Shown here: piece by piece, positions 1 to 8,945 of the stretch
Layout: the number at the start of each line of letters is the position of its first letter
How positions within the stretch are numbered: position 1 is the stretch's first letter
Source: Corynebacterium crudilactis
GTDB lineage: Bacteria; Actinomycetota; Actinomycetes; Mycobacteriales; Mycobacteriaceae
DNA length: 64,000 bases
Reading direction: 5' to 3'
NCBI RefSeq assembly: GCF_001643015.1
Contig: NZ_CP015622.1
Coordinates: forward strand, 1,997,358-2,061,357
Made by a program: the position numbers and the translations under genes
Notes under the pieces: model-generated
Told to the model about the DNA's origin: nothing
The model's database searches: none
What the model saw: the letters and a program-made list of their open reading frames with translations, nothing else

Positions 1-951
1 TTGAAGGTGTTCGTAGCTTTCCGGTGGTGGACCGAAGGCCAATCTTTCCATTTCTCGGGCTAAATCATAAAACCCTTTTAGGCTATCGCGCCCTTCGTAT
101 GAGGCGCGTTTCACTATGCTGGGATACATTTCCCGCCAAGCGACTCCCATTCCCCATTCTTCATCTTGTTTGCCAGCTCGTTCTTGAATTTGAGTGGATA
201 CTACTCTAAGTACAACTTTGAGCTCACAAAGATTCTTGGCGGAACGGACCTTTTCTGAACCTTCATTTAAAATATCATCCAGATATAATCCACTGAAGTC
301 AGGCTTAGGTTTCATCAGCTGTCCTGTGCGGGTCACCGGAATAAATACCGCAGGTAAACAAACTCGAATAATGTCAATAAAGGTTAGAGCTGCACCACGT
401 ACTAATACACGGTCTTTCACCCCAATCCCATTAAGATTGCTAGCAGGATAGGGCGATGTAATCAGACGCACTCCGGCAGGAACATCTTCCTGCGACAGCG
501 CTCCCGGCCAGTCAGTTGCGTGCCCAGTAGCTAACAGAACTTCATCAAATAGTTCTCCCTGCACCAACCAACTATCATCAGTTTCGTTTAAAGGCTCGAT
601 CTTTTCTACGTGGACAGAATGAATAGTGAGAGAACAACCCCTAGGCACATAACCGGAAAGTGTGTCCCAAGATTCTGCTAAAAACTCCCCGACTAACCGT
701 CGAGGCGGGAAAGGAGAATCTACTCCACGATTTTGAAGCCACCGATCAAAATCACTGAACTGGGTGGTAATAATGGAAGACCGAACATTCATTAGCCACT
801 CTTTAGGCTGATCAGGTTGATATGCTACACCGAGAAAATCGTTAAAAACGTGTAGCTCGATGTCGACTGACCGCTCCCTGGCCAGCGTTAACAATTCCTC
901 AGCGGCCCATAAACCGCGTGGTCCTCCACCGACAATAGCAACCTTGGTCAC
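1..951 (-). CDS. FAD/NAD(P)-binding protein, partial (C-terminus beyond left edge)
   Basis: An open frame of 317 codons has no stop before the left edge. It starts at a GTG whose bases overlap the stop of the upstream gene (GTGA), so translation is coupled. The N-terminus reads VTKVAIVGGGPRGLWAAEEL, a dinucleotide-binding GGGPRG loop. Further in are the segments SPFPPRRLVGEFL (about residue 80) and ATGHATDWPG (about 140), and MERLAFGPPPE lies near the visible end. These fit the FAD/NAD(P)-binding family usually labelled FAD_NAD_binding_9. The substrate is unknown. The SbnA-like partner suggests a role in making or modifying an amino-acid-derived small molecule, which is inference. The predicted protein is probably much longer than the visible part. 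Confidence 0.8.
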   Translation of the reverse strand, partial: MTKVAIVGGGPRGLWAAEELLTLARERSVDIELHVFNDFLGVAYQPDQPKEWLMNVRSSIITTQFSDFDRWLQNRGVDSPFPPRRLVGEFLAESWDTLSGYVPRGCSLTIHSVHVEKIEPLNETDDSWLVQGELFDEVLLATGHATDWPGALSQEDVPAGVRLITSPYPASNLNGIGVKDRVLVRGAALTFIDIIRVCLPAVFIPVTRTGQLMKPKPDFSGLYLDDILNEGSEKVRSAKNLCELKVVLRVVSTQIQERAGKQDEEWGMGVAWREMYPSIVKRASYEGRDSLKGFYDLAREMERLAFGPPPESYEHLQ

Positions 952-1892
952 AGATTCTCCTCAACCCATGCATCACTATAAATTGTATCCAAATACTTAT
1001 TTCCGTCGTCATGAAGAATTATTACTACATCACTGCCCTCAGCAATATCAGGCCACAATCTCTCCACAGCGGCGAGAACAGCCCCACCAGATGCACCGGG
1101 CAGGATGGCCTCAGTCCGCGCCATTTTGCGGGCAGCCTCAACTGAAGTTCTATCGTCAATGCGAAGAACCTGGTGGGGCGACAGCTGTTTAGATAACTCC
1201 GAGACCATGCCGGCACCAAAACCCGGCAGATGACGCAGGCCAGGGTGTCCATCGAAAAGCACTGATCCTTCAGCATCAACTGCTATGACATTAGTAGCCA
1301 AATTATGCGCAGCCACGTAACATAAGCAGCCACCGATCGTCCCAGTAGTGCTCACCGCCACTAGAAGGTAATCAGGTGCCCGACCGAGCTGCTCAACGAT
1401 TTCAGTCATAGTTCCTTGTTCGTGCGCTTGAAAGGCAGCGGTGTTCGAATATTGATCAAGACAGACCGCTTCAGGTATCTGTGCACACAACTGAGCCACA
1501 CGTCTTCGTCGTGCTACTAGCCAGTCTCCAGTCTTGAGGTCTGGTTCGGTAATCTCATGCACTATGGCACCTAGTGCCTTCATATGCGTTACCGTGTTGC
1601 GGTTGACACGTGGATCTACAACGCAGTGAAAAGTCCAGCCACCTAGCACTGCCTCGCGTGACAAGGCGATGCCAAGATTACCTGAACTCGATTCCACGAC
1701 GATATCTCCCGGGCGGAGACTACTAGCCGCTACCATCGCATGTGCGGTGCGGTCTTTGGCACTACCGCCCGGATTATAGGACTCCATTTTTGCCCACAGA
1801 TTGATTTTCTCGTCTGCTGCAAATCGAACTAGCTTTACTAGAGGGGTGTTTCCAACGGTATCGACTGAACTATGATTCGAGTCACTATCCAT
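948..1892 (-). CDS. SbnA-like PLP-dependent cysteine synthase family enzyme
   Basis: A 314-residue fold-type II PLP enzyme. The PLP lysine is Lys46 in NPGGSAKDR, followed by the phosphate/substrate loop ESSSGNLG and the STTGTIGG segment. Several segments resemble Staphylococcus SbnA more than ordinary CysK/CysM: CVVDPRVN, DQYSN, VAVDAEGSVLF, LPGFGAG and the C-terminal YLDTIYSDAWVEE. SbnA joins O-phospho-L-serine and L-glutamate on the way to 2,3-diaminopropionate. The usual next enzyme, SbnB, is not in the window; a flavin/NAD-binding protein overlaps the 3' end by 4 bases instead. No Shine-Dalgarno sequence precedes the ATG, and an extended -10 box sits 6 bases upstream, so a leaderless mRNA is likely. 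The family is confident; the exact reaction is inferred. Confidence 0.8.
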   Translation of the reverse strand: MDSDSNHSSVDTVGNTPLVKLVRFAADEKINLWAKMESYNPGGSAKDRTAHAMVAASSLRPGDIVVESSSGNLGIALSREAVLGGWTFHCVVDPRVNRNTVTHMKALGAIVHEITEPDLKTGDWLVARRRRVAQLCAQIPEAVCLDQYSNTAAFQAHEQGTMTEIVEQLGRAPDYLLVAVSTTGTIGGCLCYVAAHNLATNVIAVDAEGSVLFDGHPGLRHLPGFGAGMVSELSKQLSPHQVLRIDDRTSVEAARKMARTEAILPGASGGAVLAAVERLWPDIAEGSDVVIILHDDGNKYLDTIYSDAWVEENL

Positions 1893-1898
1893 GTGGCG

Positions 1899-1907
1899 AG
1901 CATACCA
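1899..1907 (-). promoter_or_regulatory. extended -10 box of the SbnA-like gene (leaderless start)
   Basis: On the minus strand TGGTATGCT (TGnTAnnnT) ends 6 bases before the ATG, which places the predicted transcription start at or next to the start codon. The bases between hold no ribosome-binding site. I see no clear -35 box at 17 bp. Confidence 0.45.
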
Positions 1908-2012
1908 ATATTTTTAATACACCCTTGCCAACTCAAATAGATATCTGGTTCTCTTTGGATACTTTTTAAAAGAACTTTCCTTTAATAAGCACTTATATAA
2001 AACCACCTACCC

Positions 2013-2579
2013 CTAAATATCTACTGGCCGCACGCCAAAGCCACCCCAGGCGGCATCTGGTGGGAGCGTTTCGACGCTAAAAACCAGTGGGTTTTCTGCC
2101 AGGTGACGCACCTTCTCAGGTGTTTCCCACACCACTACCCCGTTGAGCTCTGCTGGAGCACGGACGTTGCCGATGCCGGATAACTGGGCGTCGACAAGCA
2201 TTATTTGGCGGTTAAACACATCTTCGCGGGTTTCGCCGGCGATGGGTTCGGGAAGATCCATCGCAGGTGCAGACAACATGATCATGGCATTAACACGATC
2301 GATGCCCTCAAGCAGCTCAGCAGCATCTGCTGGAGAAAGCGGTTGGGCAAAACTCACTAGTGAATAGGCGTGTTCCCCATCGGGAGCTTCCGCCACAGAA
2401 GCAGCTGCACGCTGGGCATATTCAGCAGCTGTTTCCGAGCTGTCTTGGCCCAGCATATCGCCATTTATTTGCATGGGTTTTGCGGTGCGATCGCTAAAAC
2501 TCAGCACCGCAACCACCACGACCAACGCTAATATCGCAAGGGATGCGATGATGCGTCGGCCTTTATCAACACCGTCCAC
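2013..2579 (-). CDS. conserved membrane-anchored protein of unknown function
   Basis: A 188-residue protein. A short basic N-terminus is followed by one membrane segment (about residues 10-28), then a soluble Ala/Glu-rich extracytoplasmic domain. I do not recognise a characterised domain. The GTG start shares one base with the rluD stop (TAGTG), so it is translated as the last gene of an lspA-rluD operon. This location fits a protein made together with lipoprotein signal peptidase, but no function can be derived from that. Confidence 0.75.
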   Translation of the reverse strand: MDGVDKGRRIIASLAILALVVVVAVLSFSDRTAKPMQINGDMLGQDSSETAAEYAQRAAASVAEAPDGEHAYSLVSFAQPLSPADAAELLEGIDRVNAMIMLSAPAMDLPEPIAGETREDVFNRQIMLVDAQLSGIGNVRAPAELNGVVVWETPEKVRHLAENPLVFSVETLPPDAAWGGFGVRPVDI

Positions 2580-3508
2580 TATTGTTCTCGCAGCACATCT
2601 AACGCATGTTGCAGATCATCTGGGTACGGTGAGGTGATTTCCATCCACCGGCCATCTGCTGGGTGGTTAAACCCAAGCGAGACCGCATGCAGCCACTGTC
2701 GGGTCAAACCCAAACGCTCAGACAGTGCTGGATCTGAGCCATACATGGGATCACCACAGCATGGATGATGCAGCGCAGAGAAATGCACACGAATCTGGTG
2801 GGTACGTCCAGTTTCCAGATGGATTTTCACCATGGTCGCTTCTTGGAACGCTTCTAAAGTTTCATAGTGAGTCACCGCGTGCTTGCCTTCGGTGGTGACC
2901 GCAAAACGCCAACCAGCAGAAGGGTGCCTGCCGATAGGTGCTTCAATAGTGCCCATGGAAGGATCAGGATGTCCCTGAACCAGCGCGTGATAGGTCTTAT
3001 CTACAGTGCGATCGCGAAAAGCTCGTTTGAGCACCGTATATCCACGCTCTGAGGCAGCCACCACCATCACTCCAGAGGTTCCTACATCCAAGCGCTGCAC
3101 AATACCCTTACGCTCTGGTGGGCCGGAGGTGGAAATACGGAAACCAGCTGCTGCTAGGCCACCCACAACAGTTGGACCATCCCAACCAACAGTTGGGTGA
3201 GCTGCTACACCAACAGGCTTGTTGACCGCGATGACATCGTCATCTGAGTACAAAATATCCAAGCCTGGAACAATTTCTTCCTTAGGCATCAACGGTGCTG
3301 CAGGCTCAGGCAACAAGACATCCAACATGGAATCTGGCACGAGCCTATCGCTTTTACCTACTACTACCCCATCAACGCTGACATCCCCAGCTGTTGCAAG
3401 TTCTGCAGCCACCGTGCGTGAAATACCCAGCAATTTAGACAGAGCTGCATCAACACGCATGCCAGCTAGTCCTTCGGGCACAGGAAGAGTTCTACTTTGT
3501 CGGTTCAT
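2579..3508 (-). CDS. rluD: RluA-family 23S rRNA pseudouridine synthase (RluD-like)
   Basis: A 309-residue protein with an N-terminal S4-type RNA-binding domain (about residues 15-75) and a RluA/RluD catalytic domain. The catalytic motif is QRLDVGTSG with Asp141; the usual His before RLD is Gln. [11 protein letters not shown] near residue 235 is the second family motif. The enzyme isomerises uridines of large-subunit rRNA in the cytoplasm. The start ATG overlaps the lspA stop by one base (TAATG), and the 3' end is coupled to the downstream membrane protein. The lspA-rluD pairing is common in bacteria. The exact uridine target cannot be told from sequence. Confidence 0.93.
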   Translation of the reverse strand: MNRQSRTLPVPEGLAGMRVDAALSKLLGISRTVAAELATAGDVSVDGVVVGKSDRLVPDSMLDVLLPEPAAPLMPKEEIVPGLDILYSDDDVIAVNKPVGVAAHPTVGWDGPTVVGGLAAAGFRISTSGPPERKGIVQRLDVGTSGVMVVAASERGYTVLKRAFRDRTVDKTYHALVQGHPDPSMGTIEAPIGRHPSAGWRFAVTTEGKHAVTHYETLEAFQEATMVKIHLETGRTHQIRVHFSALHHPCCGDPMYGSDPALSERLGLTRQWLHAVSLGFNHPADGRWMEITSPYPDDLQHALDVLREQ

Positions 3509-4122
3509 TAGGCCACTTCCTTTTCATCTACTGATTTTGCGCGCTGTGCGGCTTCTCGATCTTCCAAAAACATTCCAATGAGGAAGACCACTACGCCGCA
3601 GGTGATGGAAGCATCTGCGATATTAAATACCGCGAAATTACCCACCGAAATATAATCCACGACGTGTCCAAGGAAGAAAGTTGGTTCACGGAACAACCGG
3701 TCAAGCAGGTTGCCTAAAGCACCGCCGGCAACAAGTGCCAGGCCTGCTGCAACCCACTTGTGTTTGATGCGGGGAGCATAAATGGCAATGCCTACGACAA
3801 AACTGAGCTGGATACATGTGAAGATCCAGGTGTTGTCGCCTCCCATCGAAAATGCTGCTCCGGGGTTAAACAGGAGATAGAAACGGAACCATTCACCAAT
3901 AATGTTGACAGGTACTCCAGGTTCTAACCAATTCAGCATAATTTGCTTAACAATTTGGTCTAGAGACGCAATCACCACAACGATGGCTGCCATTAAGGCA
4001 ACCACCTGTTTAACGGTTGTCCTCTTTTCTTTCTTACTCGCGGGGGTCATGTTTGCCCCTACATCCTTTGAGGTCACGTTGACCATCTTTCCCCATATAC
4101 GGTAGAAACTTCCACCCAGCAC
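3508..4122 (-). CDS. lspA: lipoprotein signal peptidase (signal peptidase II)
   Basis: A membrane aspartyl protease that cleaves signal peptides of diacylated prolipoproteins at the lipobox Cys. Four membrane segments are visible (about residues 37-56, 97-115, 122-140, 170-187). The catalytic aspartates sit in GNLLDRL (Asp141) and FNIADASI (Asp170), counted from the longest start. That start (204 residues) may be too early: internal ATGs at residues 13 and 25 would give a more usual length. Two lipoproteins in the next 4 kb are likely substrates, among many others. It is the first gene of the lspA-rluD operon. Confidence 0.95.
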   Translation of the reverse strand: MLGGSFYRIWGKMVNVTSKDVGANMTPASKKEKRTTVKQVVALMAAIVVVIASLDQIVKQIMLNWLEPGVPVNIIGEWFRFYLLFNPGAAFSMGGDNTWIFTCIQLSFVVGIAIYAPRIKHKWVAAGLALVAGGALGNLLDRLFREPTFFLGHVVDYISVGNFAVFNIADASITCGVVVFLIGMFLEDREAAQRAKSVDEKEVA

Positions 4123-4253
4123 CCTTTAAGGGGTTTCGCACACTCCTGGACAGCACATAAATGCAGCCATTTTCTAGCATCTTCAATCTGCTTTTTCACA
4201 GCTAAACTTTGTATTTGTTCTCTATTTGCTCAGATGGCGATAGGTTTAGAAGC

Positions 4254-5294
4254 GTGCTTAAACGATCTCCTCACTTCATCAGCTCGCTACGTCGACCCAA
4301 AAAAATTGGTATCAAAGTTGCCATATCTACACTCGCACTGAGTACTGCGTTTGCTCTTTCTGCGTGTAGTTCTTCTAAGGACACCTCACCTGAGGTAGAG
4401 CAGTCGGTGGGATTGGCTGTGGATGCACCTCGAGTAATGGTGCTAGATCCTGGTAGTGGAGATCGCCAGCTCCTGAAATACAAGGATATTACTGCTGCAG
4501 AAGAGGCTGCTGCCCAAGAAGTGATGATTAATATCTCTGAGGGCTTTGCGCAAACGGTGGTTGATGCTGCAGCTGTTGACCCCCAGGCCCCTGCTGGTGG
4601 AGATGTCACCACAATCCATCTCCCGGTAACTGCTTCTACTAAGGCTGCGGAATTTAGCGATCAGGAAACGGTGAGTGCATCTCGCGATATTTCTGTCACA
4701 GTCGGTGATCCCACCATCAGTGATACTTCTCAAGCTGCTGATGCTAATTCCGCGGAAGGATTTGCTTTAGGAATCCGCGCAACTGATAGTGGACAGCACA
4801 CTACTTTGAGTTTCGCGGCACCGGTTGATTCCACAGAGCCTGGTCGGATGCTCATGGAACAAAACCTTCTCACGTTCACGTCCCTACCCATCGTGTTCCC
4901 CACAGAGGAGGTCGGAGTGGGTGCTCAGTGGTCTGTAGATAGCCGTGTCACTGGTGAAGCTACGTTGCTGCAAACAGTGACCTATACGATCACAGAAATA
5001 ACTGGCGACAACGTAAATGTGGATGTGGAAGTCTCTCAACGCCCCAGCATCGGAGCGCTAGAAATCACGGGGGATAACGCAGAAGAATCCTCCGAACAGC
5101 TCACTGTACTTAATTCCAACACCACATCTGTGGGCTCTTTAAGTATTGATTTAAACCAGCCTTTGCCCACTTCAGGACAGGTTTCCTGGACCACTCGCGT
5201 GATTTACGGCGGAGCTAATGAGCAGGTGCGCGTGGTGCAAGATGCCACCTCTTCTGTGAGCTTCGGCGATGAACAATCCCAGATAAGTCATTAA
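4254..5294 (+). CDS. secreted lipoprotein of unknown function
   Basis: About 346 residues from the GTG at 4254; a TTG at 4209 would add 15 residues. The N-terminus has a basic stretch (RRPKK), a hydrophobic core and the lipobox LSACSSS, so it should be lipidated and anchored outside the membrane. The mature part is Thr/Ser/Glu-rich and looks like a beta-rich extracytoplasmic domain. I recognise no enzyme motif. It is divergent from lspA. The start choice is uncertain because neither candidate has a strong ribosome-binding site. Confidence 0.75.
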   Translation: MLKRSPHFISSLRRPKKIGIKVAISTLALSTAFALSACSSSKDTSPEVEQSVGLAVDAPRVMVLDPGSGDRQLLKYKDITAAEEAAAQEVMINISEGFAQTVVDAAAVDPQAPAGGDVTTIHLPVTASTKAAEFSDQETVSASRDISVTVGDPTISDTSQAADANSAEGFALGIRATDSGQHTTLSFAAPVDSTEPGRMLMEQNLLTFTSLPIVFPTEEVGVGAQWSVDSRVTGEATLLQTVTYTITEITGDNVNVDVEVSQRPSIGALEITGDNAEESSEQLTVLNSNTTSVGSLSIDLNQPLPTSGQVSWTTRVIYGGANEQVRVVQDATSSVSFGDEQSQISH

Positions 5295-5436
5295 ATTAGG
5301 GGTTGCCAACTCCCTTATCGATGGCGCATACTGAACGACATGATCCTTCAATAGTCACCACCCCACGAAAATTTTTACATTTTTAACACCATCACTTCTT
5401 TAAGCGATGCCGTGTTGTGACTTTGAAGGACTTTTT

Positions 5437-7089
5437 ATGCGCACTTTTGCCACTTATATTTCTATTGATGGCCTCAGCTTTTCTTATCCAAACACCCACG
5501 TTTTAAGCGATATCTCACTTTCTGTTACCAAGGGCGATATCGTGGGTTTGATTGGTGAAAACGGTGCTGGAAAATCTACCCTCCTCGCGCTGATTGCAGG
5601 CGTCATGGAACCAGATCAAGGCCATTTATATCTTCCAGAACGCACCGGTTTTATCGCGCAGGAAACGGACTTGCCGTTTGAGCAACCAGTACACATGCTT
5701 ATCGACGTCGCCGTCGCCCCAGTACGCGCTGTTGACAGCGCGATTACAGAATTATCCGCCCAGCTCGGCGATGCCTCCCTCAGCCCCGAGCAGCAGGCTC
5801 AGATCGCCACAGAATTTGATGCAGCGCTCAGCGCTGCAGAAGAACTTGGACTGTGGGAATTAGACGCACGAATTGAAAGTATCATTGCTGGTCTCGGCCT
5901 GTCAGATGTAGAACGCACGATCCCCATTGGTGAGCTTTCAGGTGGTCAGCGCCGTAGGTTCGCTCTTGCAGCCTTGCTGCTGGAGCCACATGATGCATTG
6001 ATTTTAGATGAGCCAACCAACCACCTTGATGATTCCGCTGTGGATTTCCTCATCACAGAAATCACGGCCTTTACCGGCCCGGTGTTAATCGCGAGCCATG
6101 ATCGTTTCTTCCTCGATGCTGTGTGTACAGAGCTCGTAGACCTTGATCCAGCGCTTGGGCCTGAAGGTGGTTCTGGCGAAGAAGTACAACAAGCTGTAGC
6201 TTTCGGTGGTGGATTTTCCGAATACATCACCGAGCGTGAATCTCGTCGCATCAGGTGGGCGCAGTTATATGCAGCTCAAGAGGCAGAACGTGACAAGTTG
6301 GAAATAGCAACAGGCACCACAGAATCAGATATTTTTCACCGCTCAGTGTCTAAATCTGAATCTAAAATCACCACGAAGTTCTACGCCGATAGGGCTGCTA
6401 AAACCCAAGGAAATAGAGTCCGTTCTGCGAAAAACCGCCTCGAAGAATTAGACCGCTACGCTATTCCCGCTCCACCGCAACCACTTGAGTTCCAAGGCAT
6501 TCCAGACTTTGAGCGGCACGGACACGGCGAAACAGTAGAAATCCGCGCAGTCGGTGTCGAAGACCGATTACGTCCACTGACTTTCCATATTGATCCCGGT
6601 GACCATATTTTGGTCGAGGGTCCCAATGGGGTGGGAAAATCCACGCTGCTCAGTGTCTTAGACCATGCATTAGCCCCGACAGAAGGTGAATTGATCATTC
6701 CAGAAGGGTTAAGGATCGCCCGCCTCAAACAGGACGATCAGTGGATCGAAGCACAGTTGGATACCCCGGTCGACGAACTTTTTGCCGCGCTTTCCACCGG
6801 CCCGAGAGAACTTAACCTGGTGGATATGGGACTGTTGAGGGAGACGTCGCAAAGCAGCCCGCTGCGGGACTTGTCGCTCGGCCAACGCCGGCGCGTCTCG
6901 CTAGGCCTGATCCTGGCCAGCCCGCCAGATCTTTTGCTTCTCGACGAGCCCACCAACCATCTTTCCCTCGCGCTGAGCGAGGAACTTGAGGCCGCAATAG
7001 AAAAATTCCCCGGCCGTGTCATTCTGGCCAGCCACGATAGGTGGATCAGAAAACGTTGGACGGGGAAGAAAATCAGCCTGAGCTTTTAA
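5437..7089 (+). CDS. ABC-F family ATP-binding protein
   Basis: About 550 residues from the ATG at 5437, chosen because GAAGGA lies 6 bases upstream. Two ABC cassettes share one chain with no membrane segment. Cassette 1 has GENGAGKS, LSGGQRRR and LILDEPTNHLD; cassette 2 has GPNGVGKS, LSLGQRRR and LLLDEPTNHLS. Between them is a charged helical linker (about residues 285-345, rich in Lys/Arg/Glu). This is the ABC-F layout: soluble ATPases acting on ribosomes, either as translation factors or as ribosome-protection proteins against macrolide/lincosamide-type drugs. Which of the two applies here cannot be read from sequence. Its stop lies 3 bases from the stop of the convergent lipoprotein gene. 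Confidence 0.9.
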   Translation: MRTFATYISIDGLSFSYPNTHVLSDISLSVTKGDIVGLIGENGAGKSTLLALIAGVMEPDQGHLYLPERTGFIAQETDLPFEQPVHMLIDVAVAPVRAVDSAITELSAQLGDASLSPEQQAQIATEFDAALSAAEELGLWELDARIESIIAGLGLSDVERTIPIGELSGGQRRRFALAALLLEPHDALILDEPTNHLDDSAVDFLITEITAFTGPVLIASHDRFFLDAVCTELVDLDPALGPEGGSGEEVQQAVAFGGGFSEYITERESRRIRWAQLYAAQEAERDKLEIATGTTESDIFHRSVSKSESKITTKFYADRAAKTQGNRVRSAKNRLEELDRYAIPAPPQPLEFQGIPDFERHGHGETVEIRAVGVEDRLRPLTFHIDPGDHILVEGPNGVGKSTLLSVLDHALAPTEGELIIPEGLRIARLKQDDQWIEAQLDTPVDELFAALSTGPRELNLVDMGLLRETSQSSPLRDLSLGQRRRVSLGLILASPPDLLLLDEPTNHLSLALSEELEAAIEKFPGRVILASHDRWIRKRWTGKKISLSF

Positions 7090-7092
7090 ACC

Positions 7093-7692
7093 CTACTGAA
7101 CTGGAGCCTCTTCAGCTGGTGCTTCTTCAATAACTGGAGCATCAGCAGGAGCCTCTTCGATTCCAGCTGGAGCATCAGTACCAACGCACATTGCAGGAAC
7201 CTGTTCCGGAGCAACGGTGTTGGTGATCAAGATACAAGCCCAATCCTGGGACAGCTGCCAGTTACCATCAGTGTTCACAAACTCCACACCCTCAGCCTCT
7301 TGCTCAGGACGATCTGGAAGCTGGAACATGACAGTGGTCAGCACTTCAGAGGTTGGATCATAGCCAGGAAGCACAGATCCCACAACCTGGAATTCCGCAC
7401 CGGACTGTACCTTGGCCTGAGTCATGGTCTCAAAGAGCTCAGGGGCATTTTCCGAGCCCTGAACGGTCTTGACCTTCTCCTCAAGTGGGGCCTCAGGATC
7501 AGTTGCCACTGCCAAAATTGCATTGAGCTCTTCAGCAGTTGGATACTGAGCAGCCGCATCAGAAGCTGCCGAAGTACTGGAAGATGCGGTGGTGCTGGAC
7601 TCCGTTGAGGAATCATCACTGCTGGAACATGCGCTGAGGGTCAGCGCTGCTGCAACTGTAAAAGTAACTGCGGTTGCCTTGAAAAGCTTCAC
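7093..7692 (-). CDS. lipoprotein with Mtb12-like C-terminal domain
   Basis: A 199-residue product from a GTG start. The signal sequence ends in the lipobox LSACSSS. A Ser/Thr/Ala-rich linker follows, then a domain of about 110 residues (AEELNAILAV to WACILITN) whose layout resembles the C-terminal domain of mycobacterial low-molecular-weight antigen Mtb12/CFP-2. A Pro/Glu/Ala-rich tail with repeated EEAPA units closes the protein. It should be anchored on the outer face of the membrane. Function is unknown even in mycobacteria. It is convergent with the ABC-F gene and transcribed alone. Confidence 0.7.
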   Translation of the reverse strand: MKLFKATAVTFTVAAALTLSACSSSDDSSTESSTTASSSTSAASDAAAQYPTAEELNAILAVATDPEAPLEEKVKTVQGSENAPELFETMTQAKVQSGAEFQVVGSVLPGYDPTSEVLTTVMFQLPDRPEQEAEGVEFVNTDGNWQLSQDWACILITNTVAPEQVPAMCVGTDAPAGIEEAPADAPVIEEAPAEEAPVQ

Positions 7693-7951
7693 GATGAAAA
7701 TAATCCTTTGCTCTAATCTTTGGTCACCAAAATATCTACCGAATATCTATCAGCTTATGTTTTAAAGTAAACACCGGATGATTACCTACATCATCCCCAC
7801 ACTAAACACACCTAGTCTAAATGGTTTAGTAGCGCGACGTTTTCGATGACTTTCCCAACAAAGGCTACACGTGATTCATTTGTGACCAACATCTGAACGC
7901 GTGGCAAGAAGCTGGCAATCCACTGCTGTGCACATAACAACCCCAGCTAGT

Positions 7952-7960
7952 TGATACGCT
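7952..7960 (+). promoter_or_regulatory. extended -10 box of ansA (leaderless start)
   Basis: TGATACGCT (TGnTAnnnT) ends 7 bases before the ATG at 7968. There is no Shine-Dalgarno sequence between, so transcription probably starts on the start codon. Confidence 0.45.
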
Positions 7961-7967
7961 AGAGCGC

Positions 7968-8945
7968 ATGTCGATGCACCACTCCACACCATCTAACAAT
8001 GATGAAAAACACACTTCCATTACCCAAAAAGTTGCGGTGATAACAACCGGCGGAACCATTGCCTGCACCTCAGATGCCAATGGACACCTCCTCCCCACCG
8101 TGAGTGGCGCGGAACTGCTCGCCCCTATTGCACCTCGATTTAATGGTGCACAGATCTCTTTCGAAGTCCACGAAATCAACCGACTCGATTCCTCCTCTAT
8201 GACTTTTGAGGATCTAGACTCCATCATCGCCACCGTGCACAAAGTCCTCGAAGACCCTGAAGTCGTGGGTGTTGTGGTTACTCACGGCACTGATTCCATG
8301 GAAGAATCCGCCATTGCAGTAGATACCTTCCTCGACGATCCACGCCCCGTGGTATTTACCGGTGCACAAAAACCCTTCGACCATCCCGAAGCTGATGGCC
8401 CAAATAACCTTTTCGAGGCCTGCCTCATCGCCTCCGATTCCTCTGCACGTGGCATTGGCGCACTAATAGTCTTTGGCCATGCGGTGATCCCGGCGCGTGG
8501 GTGCGTCAAATGGCACACCTCAGATGAACTCGCTTTTGCCACCAACGGCCCAGAAGAAGCAGAACGCCCCGATGCCCTGCCACTGCAAAAATTGGCAGAT
8601 GTATCAGTAGAAATCATTCCGGCATATCCGGGAGCTTCCGGAGCCATGGTGGAGGCAGCTCTTGCAGCTGGCGCCCAAGGCCTGGTGGTGGAAGCTATGG
8701 GTTCTGGCAATGTGGGAGCTCGCATGGGCGATGCCCTAGGTAAAGCTTTGGATGCCGGAATTCCTGTGGTGATGACTACCAGAGTGCCTCGTGGTGAAGT
8801 TTTCGGAGCGTATGGCGGAGCAGGCGGTGGCGCTACTTTGGCAGCCAAGGGCGCTATTGGTTCACGTTATTTCCGCGCAGGTCAGGCACGTATTCTGCTT
8901 GCCATTGCGATTGCTACCGGCGCGCACCCTGCCACCTTGTACTAA
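7968..8945 (+). CDS. ansA: L-asparaginase
   Basis: A 325-residue protein that hydrolyses asparagine to aspartate and ammonia. The two family signatures are TTGGTIAC with the nucleophile Thr (about residue 29) and VVTHGTDSMEES with the catalytic Thr-Asp (about residues 105-112). There is no signal peptide, so it is cytoplasmic. An ATG three codons in is an alternative start. The 3' end overlaps the dinP stop by 4 bases in convergent orientation. Its promoter looks leaderless (see the -10 entry). Confidence 0.92.
   Translation: MSMHHSTPSNNDEKHTSITQKVAVITTGGTIACTSDANGHLLPTVSGAELLAPIAPRFNGAQISFEVHEINRLDSSSMTFEDLDSIIATVHKVLEDPEVVGVVVTHGTDSMEESAIAVDTFLDDPRPVVFTGAQKPFDHPEADGPNNLFEACLIASDSSARGIGALIVFGHAVIPARGCVKWHTSDELAFATNGPEEAERPDALPLQKLADVSVEIIPAYPGASGAMVEAALAAGAQGLVVEAMGSGNVGARMGDALGKALDAGIPVVMTTRVPRGEVFGAYGGAGGGATLAAKGAIGSRYFRAGQARILLAIAIATGAHPATLY

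Noticed and set aside
860..1192. Plus-strand frame of 110 codons over the SbnA-like gene
   Set aside because: It is antisense to two well-supported coupled genes and its translation is low in typical residues; no ribosome site.
1893..2012. Possible DtxR (iron) or Zur box upstream of the SbnA-like gene
   Set aside because: I looked for the known palindromes. Only a 12-base ATAAGCACTTAT palindrome is present, and it does not match either consensus.
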